Part shown: in pieces, positions 15,439 through 20,917 of the stretch
Layout of the letters: each line of letters starts with the position of its first letter
Numbering within the stretch: the stretch's first letter is position 1
NCBI GenBank assembly: GCA_964475515.1
Contig: CAYYWW010000014.1
Span: 1 to 20,917 of the forward strand
Direction of reading: 5' to 3'
Source of the DNA: CAYYWW01 sp964475515
Lineage (GTDB): Archaea; Aenigmatarchaeota; Aenigmatarchaeia; QMZP01
DNA: 20,917 nucleotides
Position numbers and translations under genes: made by a program
Notes under the pieces: model-generated
The model's input: the letters and a program-made list of their open reading frames with translations, nothing else
The model's database searches: none
What the model was told of the DNA's origin: nothing

Positions 15439-16713
15439 TCACTTCAAAAACAAGCCTGAGTATTTGAGATGTTCCACTTCTTCTATGCGCAGTAATTGAT
15501 TGTATTTCTCTATCCTCTCGCCCCTTGCAGGAGCACCAAATTTAACCTGGTTCACACCAAGTCCTGAAAGTCCCACAGCAATATCTGCCATGCATACATC
15601 CATTGTCTCACCACTTCTATGAGAAACGATAACATTCCACTTATTTTCATGTGCAAGTCTGGCCGCATTTATAGATTCTGTCACCGTGCCTATTTGATTC
15701 ATTTTAAACAATAAAGCATTACACGCCTTTTTTTCCATTGCTTCTTCGATTCTTTTTACATTTGTGACTAAGAGATCATCACCAACTATTTGTATTTTCT
15801 TTCCGAGTTCCTTCGTTAGAAAAGTCCATCCAATCCAGTCGCTTTCTGATAAACCATCTTCTATAGATATTATCGGAAAATTTTTCACAAGATTTTCGTA
15901 ATAATCAATGAGATCTGAATTAGTATACTTCTTCCCATGTAACCTATAAATACCGTTTTTGAAAAATTCCGACGAAGCGCAATCCAATGCAAAAAATATT
16001 TTTTTCTTATAACCCGCTTCTTCAATTGCCTTCTCTATCATTTCAAGTCTTTGCTCCGTATTTTTGATTGGTGGTGTAAAACCGCCTTCATCTCCCACTG
16101 ATATCCCCATTGCTCCGAATTTTTTATGAAGAATTTCTTTCAAACAATGATATGTTTCTGCTCCTGCACACAGAGCATCTTCAAATGTTTTGAACTTCAC
16201 AGGCATTATCATATGCTCTTGTATATCTTCTTCTATACCAGCATGTTTACCACCATTTATTACATTCATTTGTGGTATGGGAATACGTGCCCCGCGAACC
16301 TCAGCTATTTCTTCGATTCTTTTCCAAAGAGGAGTATCAATACATAAAGCAGACGCTTTCAAAACAGATAAGCTAACCCCCAAAATAGCATTTGCGCCAA
16401 GTCTACTTTTGTTTTCTGTTCCATCCAAATCAATAAGTACTTCGTCTATTCCCTTCTGATTCATAACATCCATACCAACGATTTTTTTGGAAATGATTTC
16501 GTTTACATTTTTAACAGCTTTTTTTACACCCATCCCATGATACCTGTTTCCACCGTCTCTTAGTTCAATAGCTTCGAATCTGCCTTTACTTGCACCAGAA
16601 GGTACAGAAGACCGTGATGTTATTGAACCAACAGTCACTTCAACTTCTATTGTTGGGTTTCCTCTAGAATCCAGAATCTCTCTTGCATGAACTTTTTTTA
16701 TTCTAAAACCCAT
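15439..16713 (-). CDS. eno: Enolase
   Basis: 424 residues. Dehydrates 2-phosphoglycerate to phosphoenolpyruvate with two magnesium ions. The catalytic set is complete: Glu166 (in IQEHM), Glu209 (VGDEGGF), Asp244, Glu285 (SIEDGL), Asp312 (VGDDLL), Lys337 (FKMNQIGT), the His in SHRSGET and Lys391 (KFGAPARGER). The flexible serine loop reads SGASKG, where bacteria have SGASTG. The usual NxLxxQE stretch is EEDIQE here, a mild variant. It is the first gene of the minus-strand run and shares a 77-base divergent promoter region with asnS (16714-16790). No Shine-Dalgarno precedes the ATG; an A/T box about 26 bases upstream suggests leaderless initiation. Confidence 0.97.
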   Translation of the reverse strand: MGFRIKKVHAREILDSRGNPTIEVEVTVGSITSRSSVPSGASKGRFEAIELRDGGNRYHGMGVKKAVKNVNEIISKKIVGMDVMNQKGIDEVLIDLDGTENKSRLGANAILGVSLSVLKASALCIDTPLWKRIEEIAEVRGARIPIPQMNVINGGKHAGIEEDIQEHMIMPVKFKTFEDALCAGAETYHCLKEILHKKFGAMGISVGDEGGFTPPIKNTEQRLEMIEKAIEEAGYKKKIFFALDCASSEFFKNGIYRLHGKKYTNSDLIDYYENLVKNFPIISIEDGLSESDWIGWTFLTKELGKKIQIVGDDLLVTNVKRIEEAMEKKACNALLFKMNQIGTVTESINAARLAHENKWNVIVSHRSGETMDVCMADIAVGLSGLGVNQVKFGAPARGERIEKYNQLLRIEEVEHLKYSGLFLK

Positions 16714-16790
16714 GTAAATTCTTTAAAATAATAACTAAAATAATTTTACACAGCCCGTTATTTTTTAAAAACAAACTACAATTAAAAGTT
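16714..16790. promoter_or_regulatory. Divergent promoter region between eno and asnS
   Basis: On the plus strand TTTTTTAAAA (about 16762-16771) is centred near 25 bases before the asnS ATG. On the minus strand AAAATTATTTTA (about 16734-16746) lies about 26 bases before the eno ATG. Both predict leaderless transcripts. The matches are A+T-rich and moderate. Confidence 0.4.
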
Positions 16791-18062
16791 ATGAAGATAT
16801 CAGAAATTCCAAAATATGTTGGCAAAGATGTTGATTTAAGAGGTTGGGTGTATAGAAAAAGAGAAAGTAAGAGCATAGTTTTTATAGTACTAAGAGATTC
16901 TTCTGGAATCGTGCAATGTGTCATAAAGGATGATAATAAGGATTTTCCTGAAGCTCAGAAAGCAACAATAGAATCTTCTGTGATGCTTTCGGGGACTGTT
17001 AACAAAGATGAACGTGCACCAGGCGGTTATGAAATTAAAATCAAAAAGTTTAAAATAGTGGGTCTTGCTGACGTTTTCCCTATAACGAAAGATCAATCAA
17101 CAGAATTCCTGCTTGATGTGAGGCATCTATGGATTAGAAGCAGAAAATTAACAAACATCTTCAAGATTCGATCAGAGACATTTGCTGCAGTGCATGAATA
17201 CTTTAGAAAAAATGGATTTTACGAAATACAATCACCATCGATAACCGGTGTTGCTTGTGAAGGTGGTTCAACACTTTTCCCCATAAAATATTTTGGTAAA
17301 AAAGCATACCTCACACAGAGTTGGCAACTTTATGCAGAAGCAATGATATTTTCTCTGGAAAAAATATACTGCATAGCTCCTAGTTTCAGGGCAGAAAAAT
17401 CAAGAACAAGGCGCCATTTGGCAGAATATTGGCACGCTGAGATGGAAGCAGCGTGGGTTGACCATGAAGAAAACATGAGAATACAGGAAGAATTGATAAC
17501 ACATATAATAAACAGGGTTGTTAAGAATTGCTCTGAGGAATTGGAATTCTTAGGAAGAGACCCGAAAGAACTTAAAAAAATGGTGATGCCGTTTCCACGT
17601 GTAAAATACAAAAAAGCAGTTGAAATGCTTCAGAATGTAGGTATGAAGGTTGAATATGGCGATGATTTTGGAGCCAAAGAGGAGAGAGAGTTAACAAAGA
17701 AGTTCAAAAAACCATTTTTTGTTGTTGAATATCCAAAGGGAACAAAGGCGTTTTACATGAAAGAAAACCCAAAAGATCCTGCTACGGTTTTGTGTGATGA
17801 TCTACTCGCACCAGAAGGTTATGGTGAGATTATAGGAGGCAGTGAAAGAGAAACTGATATAGAAAAGCTTAAGGAAATGCTTAGATTGAAGGGAGAGAAG
17901 GTAAAAAACTATGAATGGTATCTGGATACAAGAAGATATGGATCTGTTCCTCATTCTGGATTTGGTATGGGAATGGAAAGGGTAATAATGTGGATATGTA
18001 AACTGGATCATATAAGAGACGCTATACCGTTCCCAAGAACGATAAATAGATTATACCCTTAA
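16791..18062 (+). CDS. asnS: Asparaginyl-tRNA synthetase (archaeal)
   Basis: 423 residues, class IIb synthetase charging tRNA-Asn. The N-terminal OB-fold anticodon-binding domain (1-105) contains VDLRGWVYRKRESKSIVFI. The catalytic domain carries motif 2 around Arg200 (FRAEKSRTRRHL) and motif 3 around Gly394-Arg397 (GMGMER). The sequence CEGGSTLFPIKYF, TQSWQLY and HAEMEAAW, together with PHSGFGMG, matches archaeal AsnRS better than AspRS, which usually has TEGGTELFP and RAEEHNT. The alternative, a non-discriminating AspRS, is less likely but cannot be fully excluded by eye. It is transcribed alone and ends 10 bases from the convergent secreted-protein gene. Confidence 0.88.
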   Translation: MKISEIPKYVGKDVDLRGWVYRKRESKSIVFIVLRDSSGIVQCVIKDDNKDFPEAQKATIESSVMLSGTVNKDERAPGGYEIKIKKFKIVGLADVFPITKDQSTEFLLDVRHLWIRSRKLTNIFKIRSETFAAVHEYFRKNGFYEIQSPSITGVACEGGSTLFPIKYFGKKAYLTQSWQLYAEAMIFSLEKIYCIAPSFRAEKSRTRRHLAEYWHAEMEAAWVDHEENMRIQEELITHIINRVVKNCSEELEFLGRDPKELKKMVMPFPRVKYKKAVEMLQNVGMKVEYGDDFGAKEERELTKKFKKPFFVVEYPKGTKAFYMKENPKDPATVLCDDLLAPEGYGEIIGGSERETDIEKLKEMLRLKGEKVKNYEWYLDTRRYGSVPHSGFGMGMERVIMWICKLDHIRDAIPFPRTINRLYP

Positions 18063-18072
18063 AGTTTTAGAA

Positions 18073-18531
18073 CTATTCACATCTTATTATGTAAGACGTA
18101 CATATTCCATGAATACTTTTGTTTTTGCAAATTTTTTCACATCTTTTTTCTTGTTTTGGTGGCTCTGAATCTTCTGCTTTCTTTGAATCAGTTTCAGATA
18201 CATTATCATCAAATGGGTTTTGACCCTCTTCGTAAATGACATAACCCTCAAACTTTGCAGATGATGTCCAGATATCACCAGGTAACCAGCGTATCATACT
18301 GCCTCTTGATGTTTTAACAAAGGAACATATCTCTCCTGGGATACACTCATCTCTTATGATTGGGGTTTCAAGTTCTTTCCATTTGTTAGTAACTTGATAA
18401 AGAACACACTTAATTGCATTATCAGGACAACTAAAACTTGGTTGATTTGTATACCTGGAATAAATAAGTTCTGGGGCTATACTGTTAACTAAAAAGAAGA
18501 ATATGAAAAGTGACAAAAGTGTTGTTTTCAT
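18073..18531 (-). CDS. Small secreted cysteine-rich protein, unknown function
   Basis: 152 residues. A Lys start, a very hydrophobic core (residues 4-20) and a polar turn make a clear signal peptide or anchor. The mature part has eight cysteines in two groups: Cys35, 42, 63 and 69 in a beta-rich region (PGEICSFVK, WLPGDIW, FEGYVIYEEG), then an acidic, disordered-looking linker (103-130), then Cys131, 135, 144 and 151 in the last 22 residues. Even numbers of cysteines in an exported protein suggest disulfides. I do not recognise the family. Convergent with asnS; the A/T box TTTAAAAATTTATA at about 18547-18560 may be its promoter. Confidence 0.6.
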   Translation of the reverse strand: MKTTLLSLFIFFFLVNSIAPELIYSRYTNQPSFSCPDNAIKCVLYQVTNKWKELETPIIRDECIPGEICSFVKTSRGSMIRWLPGDIWTSSAKFEGYVIYEEGQNPFDDNVSETDSKKAEDSEPPKQEKRCEKICKNKSIHGICTSYIIRCE

Positions 18532-18634
18532 TCTATAATCTTGTTGTATAAATTTTTAAATCAATGTAATTCGGACGTACTCTATTACTTTAATGACATG
18601 CATCTTTGAAATTATAAAGCATCGTGTTTTAATT

Positions 18635-18645
18635 TTAAATATAAA
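18635..18645 (+). promoter_or_regulatory. TATA box of the tRNA-Arg gene
   Basis: TTTAAATATAAAT at about 18633-18645 lies 20-26 bases before the first base of the tRNA. The rest of the gap 18532-18632 shows no feature beyond the promoter of the minus-strand secreted-protein gene. Confidence 0.5.
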
Positions 18646-18697
18646 TTCAATAATTCATTGGGCCCGTAGCTCAATTGGATAGAGCGTCTGGCTTCGG

Positions 18698-18710
18698 TTG
18701 TGTAGAGGAA
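18698..18710 (+). other. 13-base intron of tRNA-Arg at position 37/38
   Basis: A bulge-helix-loop motif sets the borders: exon CTTC (18692-18695) pairs with intron GAGG (18705-18708), 5' bulge GG|T is cut after G18697, and 3' bulge AA|A is cut before A18711. The inner side is a 6-base loop. This is the canonical site for the archaeal tRNA splicing endonuclease. Confidence 0.88.
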
Positions 18711-18732
18711 ACCAGAAGGTTGAGGGTTCGAA

Positions 18733-18809
18733 TGCGCAAGAGGGCTTCAGGAGTTTCCACTTCCATGCCCTCTTACCGCACTATCACCCGAGAAATAAAG
18801 CGCAGAAAA
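18733..18809 (+). other. 77-base intron in the T loop of tRNA-Arg (position 59/60)
   Basis: The T stem is the outer helix. The central helix is TTC(G) 18727-18730 with (A)GAA 18804-18807 (three pairs and one G-A). Both bulges read AAT (18731-18733 and 18808-18810), and GCGC 18734-18737 pairs with GCGC 18800-18803 as inner helix. Cutting each bulge after its second base restores a normal 7-base T loop. Inside, AAGAGGGC (18738-18745) pairs perfectly with GCCCTCTT (18767-18774). No C/D or H/ACA boxes were recognised. Confidence 0.85.
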
Positions 18810-18823
18810 TCCCTTCGGGCCCA

Positions 18824-18832
18824 TTTAAATTG
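18824..18832 (+). promoter_or_regulatory. TATA-like box before the methylthiotransferase gene
   Basis: ATTTAAATT directly follows the tRNA-Arg 3' end and is centred about 25 bases before the ATG at 18852, predicting a leaderless transcript. Alternatively the gene is read through from the tRNA promoter. Confidence 0.35.
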
Positions 18833-18851
18833 TTTTTTCTAATTAAGTCTT

Positions 18852-20138
18852 ATGGATAGAGCAAAGGTTTACATAGAAACTTATGGTTGCGCAAGCAGCC
18901 AAAATGACAGTGAAATAATGGCAGGTTTACTTAGTGAAAAGTTTGAAATTGTAAATGACATAGAACAAGCGAATGTTGTCATTATAAACACTTGCACAGT
19001 CAAGAGAACAACAGAAAACAAACTTCGTTTCAGAATAAAAGAAGTTAGTGAAAAGTATCCTGAAAAAAAATTAGTAATAGCAGGTTGTATGCCAGAAGCA
19101 CAGCCTGATTTAGTAAAAGAATTGGCTCCGGACGCGAGTCTTTTAAGCACAAACAGAATTAAAGAAATTGTTTCAGTTGTAGAAAAAACGCTTAAAAATG
19201 AAAAATGTGAACTTCTTGGTAAGGTAAAACACGAAAAGACGAATCTGCCTAAAATAAGAAAAAATCCTGTTGTAGATATTATAGAAATCTGTTCAGGATG
19301 TGATTATGCCTGTACTTACTGCATAACCAAACTTGCAAAGGGCTCTACGTTTTCCTACAGCAGTGAAACAATCTTAAGGCAAATGCGATGCTCTTTAGCG
19401 TCTGGTGTTAAGGAATTTTGGATCACAGGACAGGACATTTCAGCATATAATTACAACGGAATGAAACTGCCAGATCTTCTCGAATTTATAGAGAAACATC
19501 TGCATGGTAAATATTTTATACGTTTAGGGATGATGCACCCTTCAAATGTTAAATCCATGTTAAGGGAATTGATAGGAGCGTATAAAAGTGATCACATATT
19601 CAAATTTCTTCATCTACCTGTTCAATCTGGTTCTAATACTATATTAGAAAAAATGAAGAGAGACTACACTGTTTCCGAGTTTAAGAAAATTGTTTCATCC
19701 TTCAGAAAATCAATCCCAGAAATTACAGTATGGACAGATGTTATAGTTGGGTTCCCGGAAGAAACGGAAGAAGATTTCAAAAAAACTTTGAAACTAATAG
19801 AAGACATAAAACCAGATTTCGTAAATGTTTCACGTTATAGCGTAAGACCCGGGACAGTTGCAGCAAGAATGAAACAATTACCAACAGAAATTTTAAAAGA
19901 AAGAAGCAGAAAAGCATCGGAGATTGTAAATAAAATTTCCCTGGAAAAAAACCAAGAATGGATTGGGTGGGAAGGGGAAGTTTTAATTGACGAGTTTAAT
20001 GAAAACAAAAGAACATGGATTGGTAGAAATTTCGCATACAAACCAGTGGTATTGGACAGTAAGTTAAAACTAGGAGACATTGCAAAAGTAAAAATTGTTT
20101 CAGCGGAAAGAACGCATCTCTTAGGTGAAGTTATATAG
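18852..20138 (+). CDS. tRNA t6A37 methylthiotransferase, archaeal MiaB-like (CDKAL1/MtaB family)
   Basis: 428 residues. A radical SAM enzyme that converts N6-threonylcarbamoyladenosine at tRNA position 37 to its 2-methylthio form. The N-terminal UPF0004 domain holds Cys13 (ETYGCASSQND), Cys48 (INTCTVK) and Cys79 (AGCMPE) for the auxiliary [4Fe-4S] cluster. The radical SAM triad is Cys150-x3-Cys154-x2-Cys157, followed by TGQDISAYN and the family motif HLPVQSGSN. A C-terminal TRAM domain (about 365-428) binds tRNA. The archaeal/eukaryotic branch is favoured over bacterial MiaB by the SSQNDSE form of the first motif. It lies 28 bases after tRNA-Arg and overlaps the convergent trmY by 18 bases. 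It depends on clusters made by the Isc system. Confidence 0.92.
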   Translation: MDRAKVYIETYGCASSQNDSEIMAGLLSEKFEIVNDIEQANVVIINTCTVKRTTENKLRFRIKEVSEKYPEKKLVIAGCMPEAQPDLVKELAPDASLLSTNRIKEIVSVVEKTLKNEKCELLGKVKHEKTNLPKIRKNPVVDIIEICSGCDYACTYCITKLAKGSTFSYSSETILRQMRCSLASGVKEFWITGQDISAYNYNGMKLPDLLEFIEKHLHGKYFIRLGMMHPSNVKSMLRELIGAYKSDHIFKFLHLPVQSGSNTILEKMKRDYTVSEFKKIVSSFRKSIPEITVWTDVIVGFPEETEEDFKKTLKLIEDIKPDFVNVSRYSVRPGTVAARMKQLPTEILKERSRKASEIVNKISLEKNQEWIGWEGEVLIDEFNENKRTWIGRNFAYKPVVLDSKLKLGDIAKVKIVSAERTHLLGEVI

Positions 20139-20702
20139 TTTTCTATCCATTTCGTTGTTAACTAAGACTATAGCATGAGATGCCAAATAACTTTTAGGGC
20201 CAAGTGAAACAATCTTAGGATTGAATTTTTTGACAATGTTTAACACATTTTCTGGTATATCAAGGTGATCACCTAAAATAAAAACAGGATTTTCCAATTC
20301 AACCTTTCTTATGTCAACACCTTCTTCCTTCAATATAACAATATCCCTATCTGTAAATTCATTTAAGAATGTTTCAATATCAATTTTTCTTATAATTATT
20401 CCCTCTTGAACCCGTTCTTTATTTTCCAACGCAATTTGTATTGCCTTTTTAATCCACGATGCTATGTTTCTTTCATCAGGAGAAACTCTTTTGATTTTCA
20501 GTCCAAAAAAGGAAAGGACGAACCTAACACCGTTTGTTTCAAAACATATGTGAATGTTTGTATCTCTTCTTACATTGTGCGAAAGCCATAATGCTGAAGA
20601 AACACATCTTGCTATTAAATCAACTCTACCTGACCCTGGAAGATCATTCAAAGAAAAATCAGGTTTTATAGGATTGTTAACGTATAAAATGAAATCTCTC
20701 AT
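20121..20702 (-). CDS. trmY: tRNA (pseudouridine54-N1)-methyltransferase
   Basis: 193 residues, SPOUT-class methyltransferase making m1-pseudouridine at position 54 of archaeal tRNAs. Recognised by the N-terminal LPGSGRVDLIARCVSSALWLSH, the middle VSPDERNIASWIKKA, the cofactor-site NPVFILGDH (Gly144-Asp145-His146) and SLGP (166-169), and the C-terminal NNEMDRKLY. Length matches the family. Its 3' end overlaps the convergent methylthiotransferase gene by 18 bases. A TATA box TTTTATAAAG at about 20723-20732 lies 26 bases before the ATG, and the same A+T segment serves the divergent tRNA gene. TtuA, also encoded here, would act on the same base 54, which is noted as a puzzle. Confidence 0.93.
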   Translation of the reverse strand: MRDFILYVNNPIKPDFSLNDLPGSGRVDLIARCVSSALWLSHNVRRDTNIHICFETNGVRFVLSFFGLKIKRVSPDERNIASWIKKAIQIALENKERVQEGIIIRKIDIETFLNEFTDRDIVILKEEGVDIRKVELENPVFILGDHLDIPENVLNIVKKFNPKIVSLGPKSYLASHAIVLVNNEMDRKLYNFT

Positions 20703-20722
20703 AAATATATAAACAATTAAAA

Positions 20723-20733
20723 TCTTTATAAAA
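20723..20733. promoter_or_regulatory. Shared TATA region of divergent trmY and tRNA(CAT)
   Basis: CTTTATAAAAA reads as a TATA box on both strands: centred about 26 bases before the trmY ATG on the minus strand, and about 18-20 bases before the tRNA 5' end on the plus strand. Only 43 bases separate the two genes. Confidence 0.45.
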
Positions 20734-20776
20734 ACATTAAACTATGCCCCTGTAGCTCAGTTGGTTGGAGCGCCAG

Positions 20777-20786
20777 AACAGGCGAA
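20777..20786 (+). other. 10-base intron in the anticodon stem (30/31) of tRNA(CAT)
   Basis: CGCC (20771-20774) pairs perfectly with GGCG (20781-20784). The 5' bulge AG|A is cut after G20776 and the 3' bulge AA|A before A20787; the loop between is only AGAACA. Removing it restores the A31-T39 pair of the anticodon stem. The outer helix is just GAG/CTC. Confidence 0.7.
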
Positions 20787-20793
20787 ACTCATA

Positions 20794-20853
20794 ATCTCTT
20801 ATGAGTGTTGATGCCCTCCACATGCGACGGGCTATGATAAAAATGAATAAGAA
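20794..20853 (+). other. 60-base intron of tRNA(CAT), placed at 37/38
   Basis: Borders are ambiguous by a few bases because AATCT occurs at both ends; 37/38 is preferred as the canonical site. Central helix CTCA (20788-20791) with TAAG (20848-20851) has one C-A mismatch; bulges are TA|A and AA|A. Inside the intron GCCC (20813-20816) can pair with GGGC (20829-20832). TTATGAGT (20799-20806) is perfectly complementary to the anticodon loop. Confidence 0.6.
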
Positions 20854-20917
20854 ATCTGGAGGTCGCGGGTTCAAGCCCCGCCAGGGGCATTTATAGAAAC
20901 AAACGAAATCTATTCGG

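Larger units (their letters stand above)
18660..18823 (+). tRNA. tRNA-Arg(TCG) with two introns
   Basis: The exons fold completely. Acceptor GGGCCCG (18660-18666) pairs with CGGGCCC (18816-18822), discriminator A18823; D stem GCTC/GAGC (18669-18672/18682-18685); anticodon stem TCTGG/CCAGA (18687-18691/18712-18716); loop CTTCGG plus A18711 with anticodon TCG at 18694-18696; variable loop AGGTT; T stem GAGGG/CCCTT (18722-18726/18811-18815) with T loop TTCGAA plus T18810. Intron 1 is 18698-18710 (position 37/38) and intron 2 is 18733-18809 (position 59/60). CCA is not encoded. A T run at 18833-18838 could terminate transcription. The mature length is 74 bases. Confidence 0.93.
20746..20889 (+). 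tRNA. tRNA-Met(CAT), probably elongator, with two introns
   Basis: Exons: acceptor GCCCCTG/CAGGGGC (20746-20752/20882-20888), discriminator A20889; D stem GCTC/GAGC (20755-20758/20768-20771); anticodon stem CCAG+A31 / TCTGG (20773-20776 and 20787 / 20855-20859); anticodon loop CTCATA plus A20854, anticodon CAT at 20790-20792; variable AGGTC; T stem GCGGG/CCCGC (20865-20869/20877-20881) with loop TTCAAGC. The assembled arm and AGGTCGCGGGTTC resemble archaeal elongator tRNA-Met; the tRNA-Ile2 that also starts with CAU cannot be excluded. Intron 1 is 20777-20786 and intron 2 is 20794-20853. A single intron cannot give a loop with U33, so two are needed. Confidence 0.82.

Noticed and set aside
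16791..18062. Aspartyl-tRNA synthetase as the identity of the class IIb synthetase
   Set aside because: Motif 2 (RAEKSRTRRHL) and CEGGSTLFP favour AsnRS; a tree would settle it.
18733..18809. C/D or H/ACA guide RNA inside the T-loop intron
   Set aside because: No RUGAUGA/CUGA pairs or ACA box in a suitable position could be found by eye.
20778..20854. tRNA-Ile(TAT) reading with anticodon loop CTTATGA (20798-20803 plus A20854)
   Set aside because: The 37/38 motif would be perfect, but the other intron (20778-20797) would have no bulge-helix-bulge, and the exon context matches elongator tRNA-Met with CTCATAA; kept as a competing fold only.
1..20917. CRISPR arrays, insertion sequences or rRNA genes
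   Set aside because: No regularly spaced repeats, transposase motifs or rRNA-like sequence were seen; the only mobile element recognised is the intein.

Overview
The window is archaeal and A+T-rich. The evidence is the gene set (Pop5-type RNase P protein, TrmY, ApgM phosphoglycerate mutase, archaeal UMP kinase, archaeal asparaginyl-tRNA synthetase, a tetraether-synthase-like radical SAM enzyme), TATA boxes about 25 bases before several start codons (leaderless-type promoters), and two tRNA genes broken by bulge-helix-bulge introns. The lineage cannot be fixed from this stretch. The odd cell-surface proteins and unusual tRNA introns would fit a DPANN-type or similarly divergent archaeon, but that is inference.

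Layout. Positions 1-4252 (minus strand) hold a cut ferredoxin gene, a large radical SAM protein, and an iscS-iscU pair for iron-sulfur cluster assembly, with a palindromic operator candidate at the isc promoter. Positions 4413-6917 encode an 834-residue membrane-anchored surface protein with calcium-binding repeats, a core resembling the pore-forming part of anthrax protective antigen / clostridial binary toxin B, a beta/gamma-crystallin-like domain and a ricin-B-like trefoil. Positions 7206-16713 are an almost unbroken minus-strand run, in transcription order: enolase, phosphoglycerate mutase, RNase P Pop5, a pilin-like protein, UMP kinase, endonuclease IV, thioredoxin reductase carrying an intein, leucyl aminopeptidase and TtuA-type tRNA thiolase. 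From 16791 the genes diverge: asnS (+), a small secreted Cys-rich protein (-), tRNA-Arg with two introns (+), an archaeal MiaB-like methylthiotransferase (+), trmY (-), and a CAU tRNA with two introns (+).

How the parts connect. Ferredoxin, IscS/IscU and thioredoxin reductase supply electrons, sulfur and clusters to enzymes in the same window that need them: the radical SAM protein, the MiaB-like protein and TtuA. Four genes (ttuA, asnS, the MiaB-like gene and trmY), the RNase P subunit and two tRNA genes make tRNA maturation the other theme. Enolase and phosphoglycerate mutase are neighbours in the lower part of glycolysis.

The most notable points are: (1) the membrane-anchored binary-toxin-B-like protein with crystallin and lectin-like modules; (2) an intein placed inside the redox-active CxxC of thioredoxin reductase, with a cysteine at extein position -3, so splicing could sense redox state; (3) a 77-base intron in the T-loop of tRNA-Arg besides a 13-base anticodon-loop intron; (4) a 10-base intron in the anticodon stem of a tRNA whose anticodon loop is also perfectly complementary to its second intron. 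All family calls were made by eye; no searches were run.
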